Assembly (NCBI RefSeq): GCF_004115085.1
Contig: NZ_QXJP01000030.1
Location: 1 to 41,194 of the forward strand
Direction: 5' to 3'
DNA length: 41,194 bases
Source: Longirhabdus pacifica
GTDB taxonomy: Bacteria; Bacillota; Bacilli; Paenibacillales; DSM-105158
Shown: positions 9,386 through 18,162 of the stretch, in pieces
Position numbering within the stretch: the first letter of the stretch is position 1
Layout: every line of letters starts with the position of its first letter
Position numbers and translations under genes: made by a program
The notes under the pieces: model-generated
The model's input: only the letters and a program-made list of their open reading frames with translations
What the model was told of the DNA's origin: nothing
Databases searched by the model: none

Positions 9386-10522
9386 TTATGCAAATGCTAA
9401 TTTTGCTACCGTCTCTAACATCATTTCTGTGCTTCCAGCAGATATAGTCAAACCTGGTGTCTCTCGATAAGCCGATTCCAAACTACCTAAGTGTGCTGGA
9501 TATCCATGATCCTGACACAAACTAGCCCCTGTACCACGTAATTCAAAACCTTTCCATACTACTTCGCAAGCCAGTTCACTGGCATACATTTTTGACATCG
9601 CTGCTAGGGATTCATCTACATTTCCTGTGCGTTCAAACTGATCTAATATTTTATACATAAGTAATCGACTACTTTGTAATTTACTTTTTAACTTTTTCAG
9701 CTCCACTTTTGCTGACACATCTGCTGTATTGGTCATTTGTGATTCCACCATATGAAACCACCGCAATGCGCGTATATAATAATCTAGCCCTGTACGCTCA
9801 ATCGCAAGTGCTTGGTTGATTATCGCCCACCCTTTATCTAACTCTCCAATTCTATCCGCATCACTCACATTTACACCGTCTAATTTCACTTCAAAAAAAG
9901 ATTCATCGGCCATACTGTCGATAGGTTTTATATAGACTCCGTCTTTTTTCAACGGCACCATAAATAAAGTTAAACCGTCATATTTAGACTGGGCATGTGT
10001 CGTTCGTGCAGCTGTAATCGCATAATCTGCAAGGTGCGTTTTCATACTATATACTTTTGTACCATATATGTTGTAACTACCATCTTCCATGCGCTTCGCT
10101 TCTGTTTTTAGCGAGCTAAGATCTGAACCTGCATGTGGTTCTGTGTAGAGTACAGCTGCATACTTTTCACCTGCAGCCATCGGAATCAGATAGCGCTCTT
10201 TTTGTTCTTCATTTGCAACCATATAAAGTAACATACCAACAATTTGAATGGAAATCACATGTAGGGCCTCCGGCACTCCAGCCTTGGACATTTCCTCTGA
10301 TAAAATGGCTGCCTCCGTTAGCGTTTTCCCTTGCCCTCCGTAATGCTCTGACCAATTCACTGCGAGCCATTTCTTTTCTCCTAACATACGATAAATAGAA
10401 GTAGCATCAAGTTCTTTATGTTGACGAATACGTTTAACTTCTTCTCTTATTTCCTCGGATTGAAAAAAAGATGAAACTTGTTTTCTAAAAGCAATTTGCT
10501 CGTTCGTGAAACTAAAATTCAC
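9386..10522 (-). CDS. Stand-alone acyl-CoA dehydrogenase family flavoprotein
   Basis: The 378-residue enzyme has the ACAD architecture: an N-terminal helical domain, the flavin/substrate motif YTEPHAGSDLSSLKT (~126-140), LAIERTG with Glu242 at the place of the isovaleryl-CoA-dehydrogenase-type catalytic base, and a C-terminal GLTISAGSTEMM. The usual R-x-QF FAD-binding motif after the catalytic helix is absent, but it is present in the ACAD-like domain of the adjacent NRPS. The two therefore probably form one mixed complex. Such enzymes in NRPS clusters desaturate aminoacyl groups held on a carrier protein (PltE type). The GTG start has GGAGGG 6 bases upstream; the overlapping ATG is followed at once by TGA. 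It is first in the operon, 16 bases before the NRPS start. Confidence 0.9.
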   Translation of the reverse strand: MNFSFTNEQIAFRKQVSSFFQSEEIREEVKRIRQHKELDATSIYRMLGEKKWLAVNWSEHYGGQGKTLTEAAILSEEMSKAGVPEALHVISIQIVGMLLYMVANEEQKERYLIPMAAGEKYAAVLYTEPHAGSDLSSLKTEAKRMEDGSYNIYGTKVYSMKTHLADYAITAARTTHAQSKYDGLTLFMVPLKKDGVYIKPIDSMADESFFEVKLDGVNVSDADRIGELDKGWAIINQALAIERTGLDYYIRALRWFHMVESQMTNTADVSAKVELKKLKSKLQSSRLLMYKILDQFERTGNVDESLAAMSKMYASELACEVVWKGFELRGTGASLCQDHGYPAHLGSLESAYRETPGLTISAGSTEMMLETVAKLAFA

Positions 10523-10588
10523 ATTTTTCCCTCCTCATCTAACATGAAACGCCTTAATCCATCACTAACCTACTTCACCCTTCATATG

Positions 10589-10626
10589 AAAAAGCAGCAG
10601 CCAAGAACAACACTTGACCCCTGCTG
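10589..10626 (-). terminator. Terminator-like hairpin in the leader of the NRPS operon
   Basis: In the minus-strand transcript CAGCAG (10621-10626) pairs with CTGCTG (10595-10600). An inner CAAG/CTTG pairing adds to the stem and five T residues follow (10589-10593). It lies between the likely promoter and the first gene, so it may be an attenuator. No T-box sequence is visible. Confidence 0.45.
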
Positions 10627-10702
10627 AGAAGTTTTCCAACTATGTTTTAGGGTGAATTTTAAAAAATAGGTGTGAAGAATTAAATTGTATGAAATTATCT
10701 AA

Positions 10703-10731
10703 ATTTTAGTATATTGAGATTATTTTTTCAA
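10703..10731 (-). promoter_or_regulatory. Likely SigA promoter of the NRPS operon
   Basis: Minus strand TTGAAA (10726-10731), 17-bp spacer, TAAAAT (10703-10708). This gives a leader of about 170 bases, containing the hairpin at 10589-10626. Confidence 0.55.
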
Positions 10732-10794
10732 TATTAAATTTTTAAACTATTATGTCTTATACCTATTTATATGTAAAAATAATGAAATGGCCTA

Positions 10795-10848
10795 ACTTCG
10801 GAGGTGTAAAGTGTAAACTTATAGCTGATCATTTCTTCATGTTATAGA
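10795..10848 (+). repeat. Partial copy of the interspersed hairpin element (copy D)
   Basis: GATCATTTCTTCATGTTATA (10827-10846) differs at one base from the end of the full copy at 18163-18290. AGGTGTAAA just before it resembles that element's AGGCGTAAA arm. The first half of the element is not recognisable here. Confidence 0.55.
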
Positions 10849-10921
10849 TTTATGCTAAAATGACGTTGAACTACATCATCAAAAAAACGTACTTTTATAT
10901 AGGAAAAGGTGTGGAGTTAAA

Positions 10922-12118
10922 ATGAAATCAAACAAAAATGCTATGAAAAGAAACGCACTTATTGTCGTCATGGTTGCTATTTTCACGGATATGCTGATGT
11001 ATGGATTAATTGTCCCCTTCCTGCCTAATTATGCTGTGGATTTAGGAGCTTCCGATGCTGAAATTGGATTCTTATTTGCCAGTTATGCCATTACTTTATT
11101 TTTAGGGACATTTTTATTTGGGGTAATTGGAGACCGTATAGGGAAGAAAAAGCTTATTATTTATGGTTTAATCGCCCTTGCTTTAACGACATTGTTTTTT
11201 GCATATGCTACAAGTTTTTGGTTGTTAATTCTCGCTCGTTCTTTACAAGGGTTTGCTGCTGCGATTCCATGGACAGCCGGTTTAGCTCTGATTGCAGAAG
11301 TGTATGACAGAAACGAGAGAGGAAAAGCCATGGGGCTTGCGATGTCTGGTCAGGCTCTAGGTATACTACTAGGCCCACCTTTAGGTGGATGGTTTTTTGA
11401 CTTAGGCGGCTTCCAACTACCGTTCTTTATTACTGCTGCCATTGCCTTTCTTGCCGCTGTTTATTCTATCGTTGCCTTAAGGAATGTAGTAGAACATAAA
11501 TTAGAAAGAATACAAATACCTTTTAGACTTATTACTCAACCGCAAATTCTCATTGTTGCAGGTTATGTGGCGATTGGCTCTTCTATTTTCTCTGCTTTAG
11601 AACCTACTCTACCATTACATTTAGAAGAAACTTTCAACATTACTCCCACCGTCATTGGGTTATTGTTTATGGCCATTTCCTTAGTATATGGCATCGTCTC
11701 TCCTTTTATAGGTGAATGGTCTACTAGAATCGGATATACAAAAATGTTAATGCTCGGTGTGCTCTTCCTTGCCGTTCTATTGCCCGTTACAACGTTACCT
11801 TCAACGTTATGGTTGCAAGCCGTTATACTTGCTTTATTAGGCCTAGGCCTAGGTGCTGCACTTACTCCAACTTTACCTTTGTTAGCAGATATTACACAAA
11901 GTAACGGTATCCAATCTCACAGCATGACGTTTGCATTATATAATATTGTTTATTCCATCGGGATGATCATCGGTCCTATTTTAACTACAGTGCTGTCGGG
12001 CTCTTTTGGATTAACTTTTGCTTATATCGTGTTAGCCGTTGTCTTTTTAATGTACCTTCTACCTTTAGCAAGATTAAAATATACAGCTTCTACTTCAACG
12101 GAGTCGGATTCCTTGTAA
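10922..12118 (+). CDS. MFS drug/metabolite exporter next to the NRPS operon
   Basis: The 398-residue protein has about 12 hydrophobic helices. It carries the MFS motif A (GVIGDRIGKKK) between helices 2 and 3 and the antiporter motif C (GQALGILLGPPLGG) in helix 5, which places it among proton-coupled drug:H+ antiporters of the DHA1 type (TetA/Bmr-like). The ATG at 10922 follows GTGGAG by 5-6 bases. It is transcribed away from the biosynthetic operon from a shared 400-base intergenic region and ends in a strong terminator. Export of the operon's product, or self-protection, is the natural inference but is not shown. Confidence 0.88.
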   Translation: MKSNKNAMKRNALIVVMVAIFTDMLMYGLIVPFLPNYAVDLGASDAEIGFLFASYAITLFLGTFLFGVIGDRIGKKKLIIYGLIALALTTLFFAYATSFWLLILARSLQGFAAAIPWTAGLALIAEVYDRNERGKAMGLAMSGQALGILLGPPLGGWFFDLGGFQLPFFITAAIAFLAAVYSIVALRNVVEHKLERIQIPFRLITQPQILIVAGYVAIGSSIFSALEPTLPLHLEETFNITPTVIGLLFMAISLVYGIVSPFIGEWSTRIGYTKMLMLGVLFLAVLLPVTTLPSTLWLQAVILALLGLGLGAALTPTLPLLADITQSNGIQSHSMTFALYNIVYSIGMIIGPILTTVLSGSFGLTFAYIVLAVVFLMYLLPLARLKYTASTSTESDSL

Positions 12119-12138
12119 AATGAAACTTACACGATAAA

Positions 12139-12180
12139 AAAGTAAGCTGCCCTCGGACAAAGGTTGCAGCTTACTTTCAT
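12139..12180. terminator. 12-bp-stem hairpin after the MFS gene
   Basis: AAAGTAAGCTGC (12139-12150) pairs perfectly with GCAGCTTACTTT (12166-12177). The T-run is on the minus-strand side (ACTTTTTTATC), so it may terminate transcription in both directions or mainly leftward. Confidence 0.6.
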
Positions 12181-12220
12181 GAACTATGAGCCTTGCCCTT
12201 AAGGGCATATATTGCTACTC

Positions 12221-12253
12221 AACCACAAGTGTTACTAGCACTTGTGGTTTTTT
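12221..12253 (+). terminator. Rho-independent terminator of the MFS gene
   Basis: AACCACAAGTG (12221-12231) pairs with CACTTGTGGTT (12239-12249), followed by a T-run to 12253. A 14-bp perfect palindrome, TGCCCTTAAGGGCA (12194-12207), lies just before it. Confidence 0.85.
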
Positions 12254-12501
12254 ACTGTGTCTTGATAACAAGACAGTTTTATTAATCTCATTATATCATA
12301 AAGAGCTGAAATTTCACATAATACTTTATTTAGCATTTATCGTCTTTCTTTATTATATCCAAATAAAAAATGAAATACACATAGCTGAAAGATAAGAATA
12401 AAAGGACATAGCCAATAAACTTATCAAGCAGCAGAATCACGACTGATAATCCTCATGTTGGTTATACTAACTGTACTTTCTAAATGAGGAGCTATCTCTA
12501 C

Positions 12502-13947
12502 ATGAGCAATCAAAAAGGTATTACTACATTTCCCTTAACGATGTTAGCGTTAGGCACGATTGTAGGTGGATCGTTTTTTCTCGGTACGACCGTCGCCATT
12601 CAAGCGGCTGGACCTTCTGTTTTGTTTGCTTTTTTATTTGGAGGATTACTAGTTTATTTTATTTTGCAATCTTTATCTGAAATGACGACTGCCGATCCAT
12701 CTCCAGGATCATTCCGCACTTATGCACAAAAAAGCTTCGGGAAAGGTATGGGGTTTACGATTGGATGGGTGTATTGGACTGGTTTAATTTTGGCGATGTC
12801 AAGTGAGGCATTCGCCGTTTCGACTTTTTTAAGAGCTTATTTCCCCAACTTATCGCCGGCTCTAGTAGGCATTGTCATTATCATTAGTGTCACGTTAATC
12901 AACTTACTAGGTGCAGAAAAGTTAAGTAAATTGGAAAGTGGACTCGCTTCTTTTAAACTACTTGCGATTGTTGCCTTCATTATTCTTGGTATCCTGATTG
13001 TTGTAGGTTTAATCAGTGGCAATGCAAGTAACACAAATAACTTTTTCACTTCTGGTCAATGGCTCGTCGGCGGAATAGGCGGCATTGCTGGTAGTATGCT
13101 TATTGTGATGTTTACATACGCAGGATTTGAAGTGATTGGGCTTGCTGCTTCTGAAGCAAAAGATCCGAATTATACTATCCCTAGAGCAATTCGGTATACG
13201 TTATTAGGTCTTATTGGTTTATACGTGCTAGCGATAGGTGTCACTTTACTGCTCACCCCTTCTGCTGGCTTTGTGGAAGAAGAAAGTCCACTTGTGAGTG
13301 CATTAAATAGTCAAGGTTTTGCTTGGGCAGGTTCCATCATGAATATCGTGATGATTACAGCCATTTTATCTACAATGTTAGCATCTACATTTGCGCAAGG
13401 GCGCATGATTCGTTCCTTGGCGGCAGAAGGTCATGCTCCGTCTTGGTTGAAAGATAAACGTGACATTCCTTATCGCGGGATATTATTTTCTGGAGCAGGC
13501 ATGCTTTCTGGCCTTGTACTCGGGCTTATATTGCCTGCTAGCGTATACTTATTTCTCATTAGTTCCAGTGGATTTTCATTATTGTTTACCTACTTAGTCA
13601 TTGTCGCTTCCCATTATATGTTTCGCAAAAAGTTTGGATGCCAAAACAATGCATGCAGGCTTCCATTTTACCCGTATTCATCATGGTTTACGATGGTTAG
13701 CATTGTGATTATTCTACTCAGCATGCCGTTCATTGCTGGTCAAGGTGCCGGTTTAATTGCAGGTGTAACCTTAGTTGCCATCTATGTTTGTGCTTACTTC
13801 TTGCAGAAATTTTTACGTAAAAATAAAAAGGTACACCCTACTACTTCCTCCATGCAAGGAAACATGCGTACCTCCAGACAAGACCAGCTGCAAATGGAAG
13901 TCTCTGATGAATGGGATGAAAGAACAAAACAAAAAAATGATAATTGA
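12502..13947 (+). CDS. Amino acid permease (APC superfamily)
   Basis: The 481-residue protein has about 12 transmembrane helices. The N-terminal substrate-binding region TMLALGTIVGGSFFLGTTVAIQAAGP is the unwound first helix of APC amino acid transporters. ETTTADPSPGSFRTYA-like sequence (SEMTTADPSPGSF) and YAGFEVIGLAASEAKDPNYTIPRAI are also characteristic. It resembles the AAT/LAT group that imports amino acids with protons; the substrate is unknown. ATG at 12502 has GAGGAG about 10 bases upstream and is preferred over the ATG at 12484, which lies directly before that site. The C-terminal ~50 residues are hydrophilic and cytoplasmic. Confidence 0.88.
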   Translation: MSNQKGITTFPLTMLALGTIVGGSFFLGTTVAIQAAGPSVLFAFLFGGLLVYFILQSLSEMTTADPSPGSFRTYAQKSFGKGMGFTIGWVYWTGLILAMSSEAFAVSTFLRAYFPNLSPALVGIVIIISVTLINLLGAEKLSKLESGLASFKLLAIVAFIILGILIVVGLISGNASNTNNFFTSGQWLVGGIGGIAGSMLIVMFTYAGFEVIGLAASEAKDPNYTIPRAIRYTLLGLIGLYVLAIGVTLLLTPSAGFVEEESPLVSALNSQGFAWAGSIMNIVMITAILSTMLASTFAQGRMIRSLAAEGHAPSWLKDKRDIPYRGILFSGAGMLSGLVLGLILPASVYLFLISSSGFSLLFTYLVIVASHYMFRKKFGCQNNACRLPFYPYSSWFTMVSIVIILLSMPFIAGQGAGLIAGVTLVAIYVCAYFLQKFLRKNKKVHPTTSSMQGNMRTSRQDQLQMEVSDEWDERTKQKNDN

Positions 13948-14410
13948 ATTGTAATACAACTTATGATATGATGATTTTCTCGCTTTTTTTACACATCATT
14001 TATTTCTACGCACATTCACTTTTACACAAAGGCTTTTTTATTCACGATGAAACTGCATTAGCATGGCTCATCTGCTCTAGCATTGCTTAAAGTTTACTTC
14101 ACGTTGCTCTATACCACTTTAGAATGTACTACACATGCTCTTTCTCTAAAAATGTTTTGAAAAATGCACTACATATTGCTCTAGCACGATTACAAATAAA
14201 GCGAATATGATGTTGTGTTGTACCCTACTCTTCACGTTTCAAACTTTCATACCATGTGTATGACTTGACCTGCATGTACTTCTTATTTCTTCATGTTATT
14301 TTTGTTTTTTCATTATTCTTATTTTTACATTTCATTAATTTTTTATTTCACATTTTATTTTATCTCATCATTTTATTTTTTGATTGAGCCCATTTTATTT
14401 TGTTATTTAC
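13948..14410. other. Intergenic region before helD, no gene seen
   Basis: About 460 bases, unusually T-rich on the plus strand near its end. The words TGCTCTA/TGCTCTAGCA recur several times (near 14070, 14104, 14177), but no open frame with a ribosome binding site, hairpin or promoter is convincing. It could be a decayed gene. Confidence 0.4.
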
Positions 14411-14429
14411 GTTTGGAGGAATGATGTTT

Positions 14430-16538
14430 ATGCATGCTTTATTTGATGAAGAAAACAAGCATTTGCAAACCGTATTAGAGAAACTAAGGACAGCGAAAAC
14501 AAAACTGGATGCAATCCCACCATATGAAGGAAAAGACGATGTAGAGATTATTATGGACAACATGCGGAGAACGAAACGAGACGGGTTGCAACGAAGTTTG
14601 AATGAACCGTATTTTGGCAGAATTGATTTTGAAGAGCAGTATCCAAAAAATGAAATGCAGCAAATTTACATAGGTAAATTTGGAGTGGAAGACGAAGAAA
14701 CGAATAAGATTATTATCGTAGACTGGAGATCACCGATTGCCAGTCTATTTTATGCCTTCAGCGGCGGAGACGATCCCGTTACGTATCTCGCTCCAGACGG
14801 TCACATTGAAGGGTTAATGCATTTAAAAAGAAACATGATGATACGTAATCAAATTTTAAACCGAGTGGTAAACAGTTATGTCAGAGGGGAAGATAACCTT
14901 TCAGGGGTAGCAGATGAATTTCTTCTCTATAAGTTGCAAGACAATAAAGATAACAAATTAAAAGATATTGTCTCCACGATCCAAGCAGAACAAGATAAGA
15001 TTATTCGCTCTCATAAAAACAAAGCACTCATCATTCAAGGAGTCGCAGGAAGCGGAAAAACAACCGTTGCACTCCATCGACTCGCCTACTTGCTGTATCA
15101 ATATAGAGATCAAATAAAAGCAGAAAGACTGATGATCTTTGCACCAAACACGATGTTCCTCGACTATATTTCCAATGTCTTACCTGAACTAGGTATCGGC
15201 AATGTAAAGCAGCAAACGTTTTACGAATGGGCTGTAGATGTACTAGACATCCCAAGTACGTATACTGTCACAACATTACTGCAACAGCACAAAAACACTT
15301 TCGAGCTTCATACAGGTATGCTAACGAAGGACAACATAGAACGGTTCAAAGGTTCTGTCGCTTACCAGCAGCATATGCAACACATTTTAGACCACTATAC
15401 AGCTAATGCCGTTCCGAAAATGGACATTACGATATGGGAAGGAAATAGTATCCCTTATGAAAAAATGCATACATGGTTTCACCAAGAATATCAAATATAT
15501 CCTTTAATGAAGCGCCGCGAACGTGTCATCGGAAGAATACAACGATACATCAACAGTGAGTTAAAGGCATTTGAAAAACATGAGCAAAAAGAGTACAAAA
15601 CAAAAGCGAACAAAGCGCTTAAACAGTACAGCAAAAAATGGCCGAACTACACCGCACTTTCTTTTTATATGGACATGTTTAGCAAACCATCATCGCTACT
15701 ATCGCCATACACCGATTCCATACCGGAGGAGTTCAAAGCTAAAACGAAAAAGATGCTGAAAGAAAGACACATTCACTTCGAGGACATTCCGGCGCTCCTG
15801 TATATTCATCAAACATTGTTTGGGACAGAAAGTGAACGTCTATATGATCACATCGTCATTGACGAAGCACAAGATTACTCTCCTTTTCAAATCGTTGTAC
15901 TGAAACAACACGCAAAAAATCAATCCTTCACCATTCTAGGAGACTTAGCTCAGGGCATTCATGCACAATATGGTATTTGGGATTGGAATGAGATGCAGAC
16001 ATTATTTCCCAATGAAGATAGTGACTATTTCGAGTTACAAGTAAGCTATCGTTCCACAGCTGAAATCATTCAATTTGCAAATCAGGTCATTGGAAAATCA
16101 TCACAACCATGTGTGTTGGCAGAGCCTGTCATGCGAAGTGGGCAGGAAGTTCAAATACATGAAGCAGATGAAAAACAACTACCACAGCACATTAAACATA
16201 TTTTGCAAGCAGACAATGACTATCAGACTTACGCTATTGTCACCAAGACAGAACAAGAAGCTATCGTGCTTCATGAAGCTTTACAGCAACTACAAGTGAA
16301 TTGTAACTATATGACGGATAACTTAGATAAATACGAAGGCGGTATCTCTATTCTTCCTGCTTACTTAACGAAGGGGCTCGAATTTGATGTGGTCATCATT
16401 ACACACGTAAATGAAACACAATATACCGAAGAAGAATTAGATATCAAACTACTTTATGTCGCCTGCACTAGAGCATTACATCAACTACATGTGATGCATG
16501 ATGGTCACCCTTCTCCCCTCCTCTCTGTTACTTCTTAA
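14430..16538 (+). CDS. helD: HelD-type RNA polymerase-recycling ATPase (UvrD-like)
   Basis: The ~702-residue superfamily 1 helicase-like ATPase has Walker A (GVAGSGKTT), Walker B (IDEAQDYS), motif III (GDLAQGIHAQYG), motif V (LTKGLEFDVV) and motif VI (YVACTRALHQL). Before the ATPase core is an N-terminal ~190-residue region with a coiled-coil start and the HelD signature GKFGVEDEETNKIIIVDWRSPIASLFY. In B. subtilis HelD pushes an arm into the RNA polymerase secondary channel and strips stalled polymerase from DNA. It is somewhat shorter than B. subtilis HelD (about 770). GGAGG lies 10 bases before ATG 14430; ATG 14424 and 14421 are also in frame but very close to the site. Confidence 0.9.
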   Translation: MHALFDEENKHLQTVLEKLRTAKTKLDAIPPYEGKDDVEIIMDNMRRTKRDGLQRSLNEPYFGRIDFEEQYPKNEMQQIYIGKFGVEDEETNKIIIVDWRSPIASLFYAFSGGDDPVTYLAPDGHIEGLMHLKRNMMIRNQILNRVVNSYVRGEDNLSGVADEFLLYKLQDNKDNKLKDIVSTIQAEQDKIIRSHKNKALIIQGVAGSGKTTVALHRLAYLLYQYRDQIKAERLMIFAPNTMFLDYISNVLPELGIGNVKQQTFYEWAVDVLDIPSTYTVTTLLQQHKNTFELHTGMLTKDNIERFKGSVAYQQHMQHILDHYTANAVPKMDITIWEGNSIPYEKMHTWFHQEYQIYPLMKRRERVIGRIQRYINSELKAFEKHEQKEYKTKANKALKQYSKKWPNYTALSFYMDMFSKPSSLLSPYTDSIPEEFKAKTKKMLKERHIHFEDIPALLYIHQTLFGTESERLYDHIVIDEAQDYSPFQIVVLKQHAKNQSFTILGDLAQGIHAQYGIWDWNEMQTLFPNEDSDYFELQVSYRSTAEIIQFANQVIGKSSQPCVLAEPVMRSGQEVQIHEADEKQLPQHIKHILQADNDYQTYAIVTKTEQEAIVLHEALQQLQVNCNYMTDNLDKYEGGISILPAYLTKGLEFDVVIITHVNETQYTEEELDIKLLYVACTRALHQLHVMHDGHPSPLLSVTS

Positions 16539-16551
16539 CATAGACAACATT

Positions 16552-16620
16552 AAAAGAGCTCTAAGCCATCATGGATTGAACTACCCCAGTGTGTGATGGC
16601 CTACAGCTCTTTTCTTTTTT
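16552..16620. terminator. Terminator between convergent helD and MFS genes
   Basis: AAAAGAGCT (16552-16560) pairs with AGCTCTTTT (16605-16613), and inside it GCCATCA (16565-16571) with TGATGGC (16594-16600). T-rich DNA follows on the plus strand. Confidence 0.75.
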
Positions 16621-16662
16621 AAAAATGTAAAAGTAAAATAGCCATAGCCTAGTATGTCCTGC

Positions 16663-17952
16663 TTACACTTGTTTTTGCATTACGTCATGTGTAGCTGGAC
16701 TTAAATAAGGTTTAAATGTTTGATAGGAAAGTATCCCCACTATTGCAGATATACCACTACAAATCGCAGTGATCATATATACAAGCTGAATGCCGAACAA
16801 ATCAGCAATCACTGTCATCAGCGCAATGGATATAGCCATTAACGCTGTGTTTATCGTATCTTTTGCAGAAATCACCTTCGGGTATAATTGCTGGTTTACA
16901 CTTTGTTGATACAGTGTCGTTTGTGATATATCTCGCAATTGAAATGCTGGCCCCATAAATAGGGTCACAAACACAGCCAACCATGCTTGCGTACTAAACG
17001 CATATACCCACACTAGCCCAGAAAACAATGCAGCACCGACAACCATCGAAGACCATAAATTCAAACGCAGCTTCTTCATGATATAGCCCACAAACACACC
17101 GCCAACGATGGCTCCAACAAAATAGGCGGTATTAATAAATCCCCACCATACTTCAGCTTTTCCCAACTGTTCTTGCACGTAAATAAGCGTTAACGCTCCA
17201 ATCCAAACACCACCGACAATCCCTTCTATCATATCCATCACCATTAATTTTCTCAGTAGTGCATGCTGAAAAATAGCCTTCCAACCTTCTAAAATGGACT
17301 GTATACTTGGAAGAGATTTTCTCTTAGCTTCATCGTTATCCACGTTTTCCGTTCCCTCTAGCTTCTCTACATTTGTTGGTTCTTTAATGAACAAAATTAA
17401 AATAAAGGAGATAGTATATAAACTAACCATGATCGTTAACAAAAGGGATATTGGTATGAGGACAATTAAAATACCACCTAATGCCCAAGCTGCTAGCTGT
17501 GCTATTTGATCACTAACGGACACCACGCTATTCGCTTTTACTAATGATGTCCTGGGAACTAACCTAGGAACTAAAGCTTGCTTGGCAGGAGAAGTCCAAC
17601 CGTCAAGAAAACAAATGCATGCATAAGAAAGAAACAATAAAAAATAGTTTTCATGCTGTGGAAGATGAATCAAATAAAAACTCAATACGACATATCCTAA
17701 AAGCTGTAGCAGCTGAGACACGCTTAACAATCTTGTTAATGGAAATCGATCCAACAATAGTGGTGCTAACAGCCCGCTTAAAATGACAACCAACGTTCTT
17801 ATTAATGGCACTAAACCGGATAATGCTGCAGATCCTGTTTGGTCATAAATCGTAAAAATTAGCGTCATGATGATCATTACATCTGCATAATTGGCAATGG
17901 CTTGCCCACTCCATAAAAACGTAAAATGAGACTTACTTGTATTGGATTTCAT
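16663..17952 (-). CDS. MFS transporter, macrolide-efflux-like type
   Basis: The ~429-residue protein has 12 likely transmembrane helices and a hydrophilic central loop near residues 195-225 (KEPTNVEKLEGTENVDNDEAKRK). FLWSGQAIANYADVMIIMTLIFTIYDQTGSAALSG is typical of the MefA/enterobactin-exporter-like MFS branch, as is WTSPAKQALVPRLVPRTSLVKANS. The substrate is unknown. The ATG at 17952 lies 13 bases after GGTGG; an in-frame TTG at 17964 lies almost on that site and is less likely. The gene stands alone, with terminators on both sides, and is convergent with helD. Confidence 0.83.
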   Translation of the reverse strand: MKSNTSKSHFTFLWSGQAIANYADVMIIMTLIFTIYDQTGSAALSGLVPLIRTLVVILSGLLAPLLLDRFPLTRLLSVSQLLQLLGYVVLSFYLIHLPQHENYFLLFLSYACICFLDGWTSPAKQALVPRLVPRTSLVKANSVVSVSDQIAQLAAWALGGILIVLIPISLLLTIMVSLYTISFILILFIKEPTNVEKLEGTENVDNDEAKRKSLPSIQSILEGWKAIFQHALLRKLMVMDMIEGIVGGVWIGALTLIYVQEQLGKAEVWWGFINTAYFVGAIVGGVFVGYIMKKLRLNLWSSMVVGAALFSGLVWVYAFSTQAWLAVFVTLFMGPAFQLRDISQTTLYQQSVNQQLYPKVISAKDTINTALMAISIALMTVIADLFGIQLVYMITAICSGISAIVGILSYQTFKPYLSPATHDVMQKQV

Positions 17953-18104
17953 GTTTTCTGTCAAACCACCCTGTCTGTATCTTTCTATGAAAATACCAAA
18001 AAATAGAACAAAAGTTCTCTTTTATACCATTATACTTGCATCAACGCAAAGCTGTCAAAGGATCGACATGATCTGGATCGGCTACACTTAGCTATGCAAC
18101 AAAA

Positions 18105-18153
18105 AAACTCAAGCTACTTGTAAGGAATCATGCTAAACAAGTACCTTGAGTTT
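18105..18153 (-). terminator. Strong terminator of pbuG
   Basis: On the minus strand a 17-bp arm (18137-18153) pairs with 18105-18121, with a single C-C mismatch, and seven T residues follow (18101-18107). It lies about 190 bases after the pbuG stop, beyond the repeat element, so the element is probably transcribed with pbuG. Confidence 0.8.
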
Positions 18154-18162
18154 AAGTTATAT

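Noticed and set aside
10589..10626. T-box riboswitch controlling the NRPS operon
   Set aside because: The T-box sequence (GGGTGGnACCGCG-like) is absent and the leader before the hairpin is too short.
13948..14410. CRISPR-like array from recurring TGCTCTAGCA words
   Set aside because: The words are short, irregularly spaced and not flanked by equal-length spacers; no cas gene is present.
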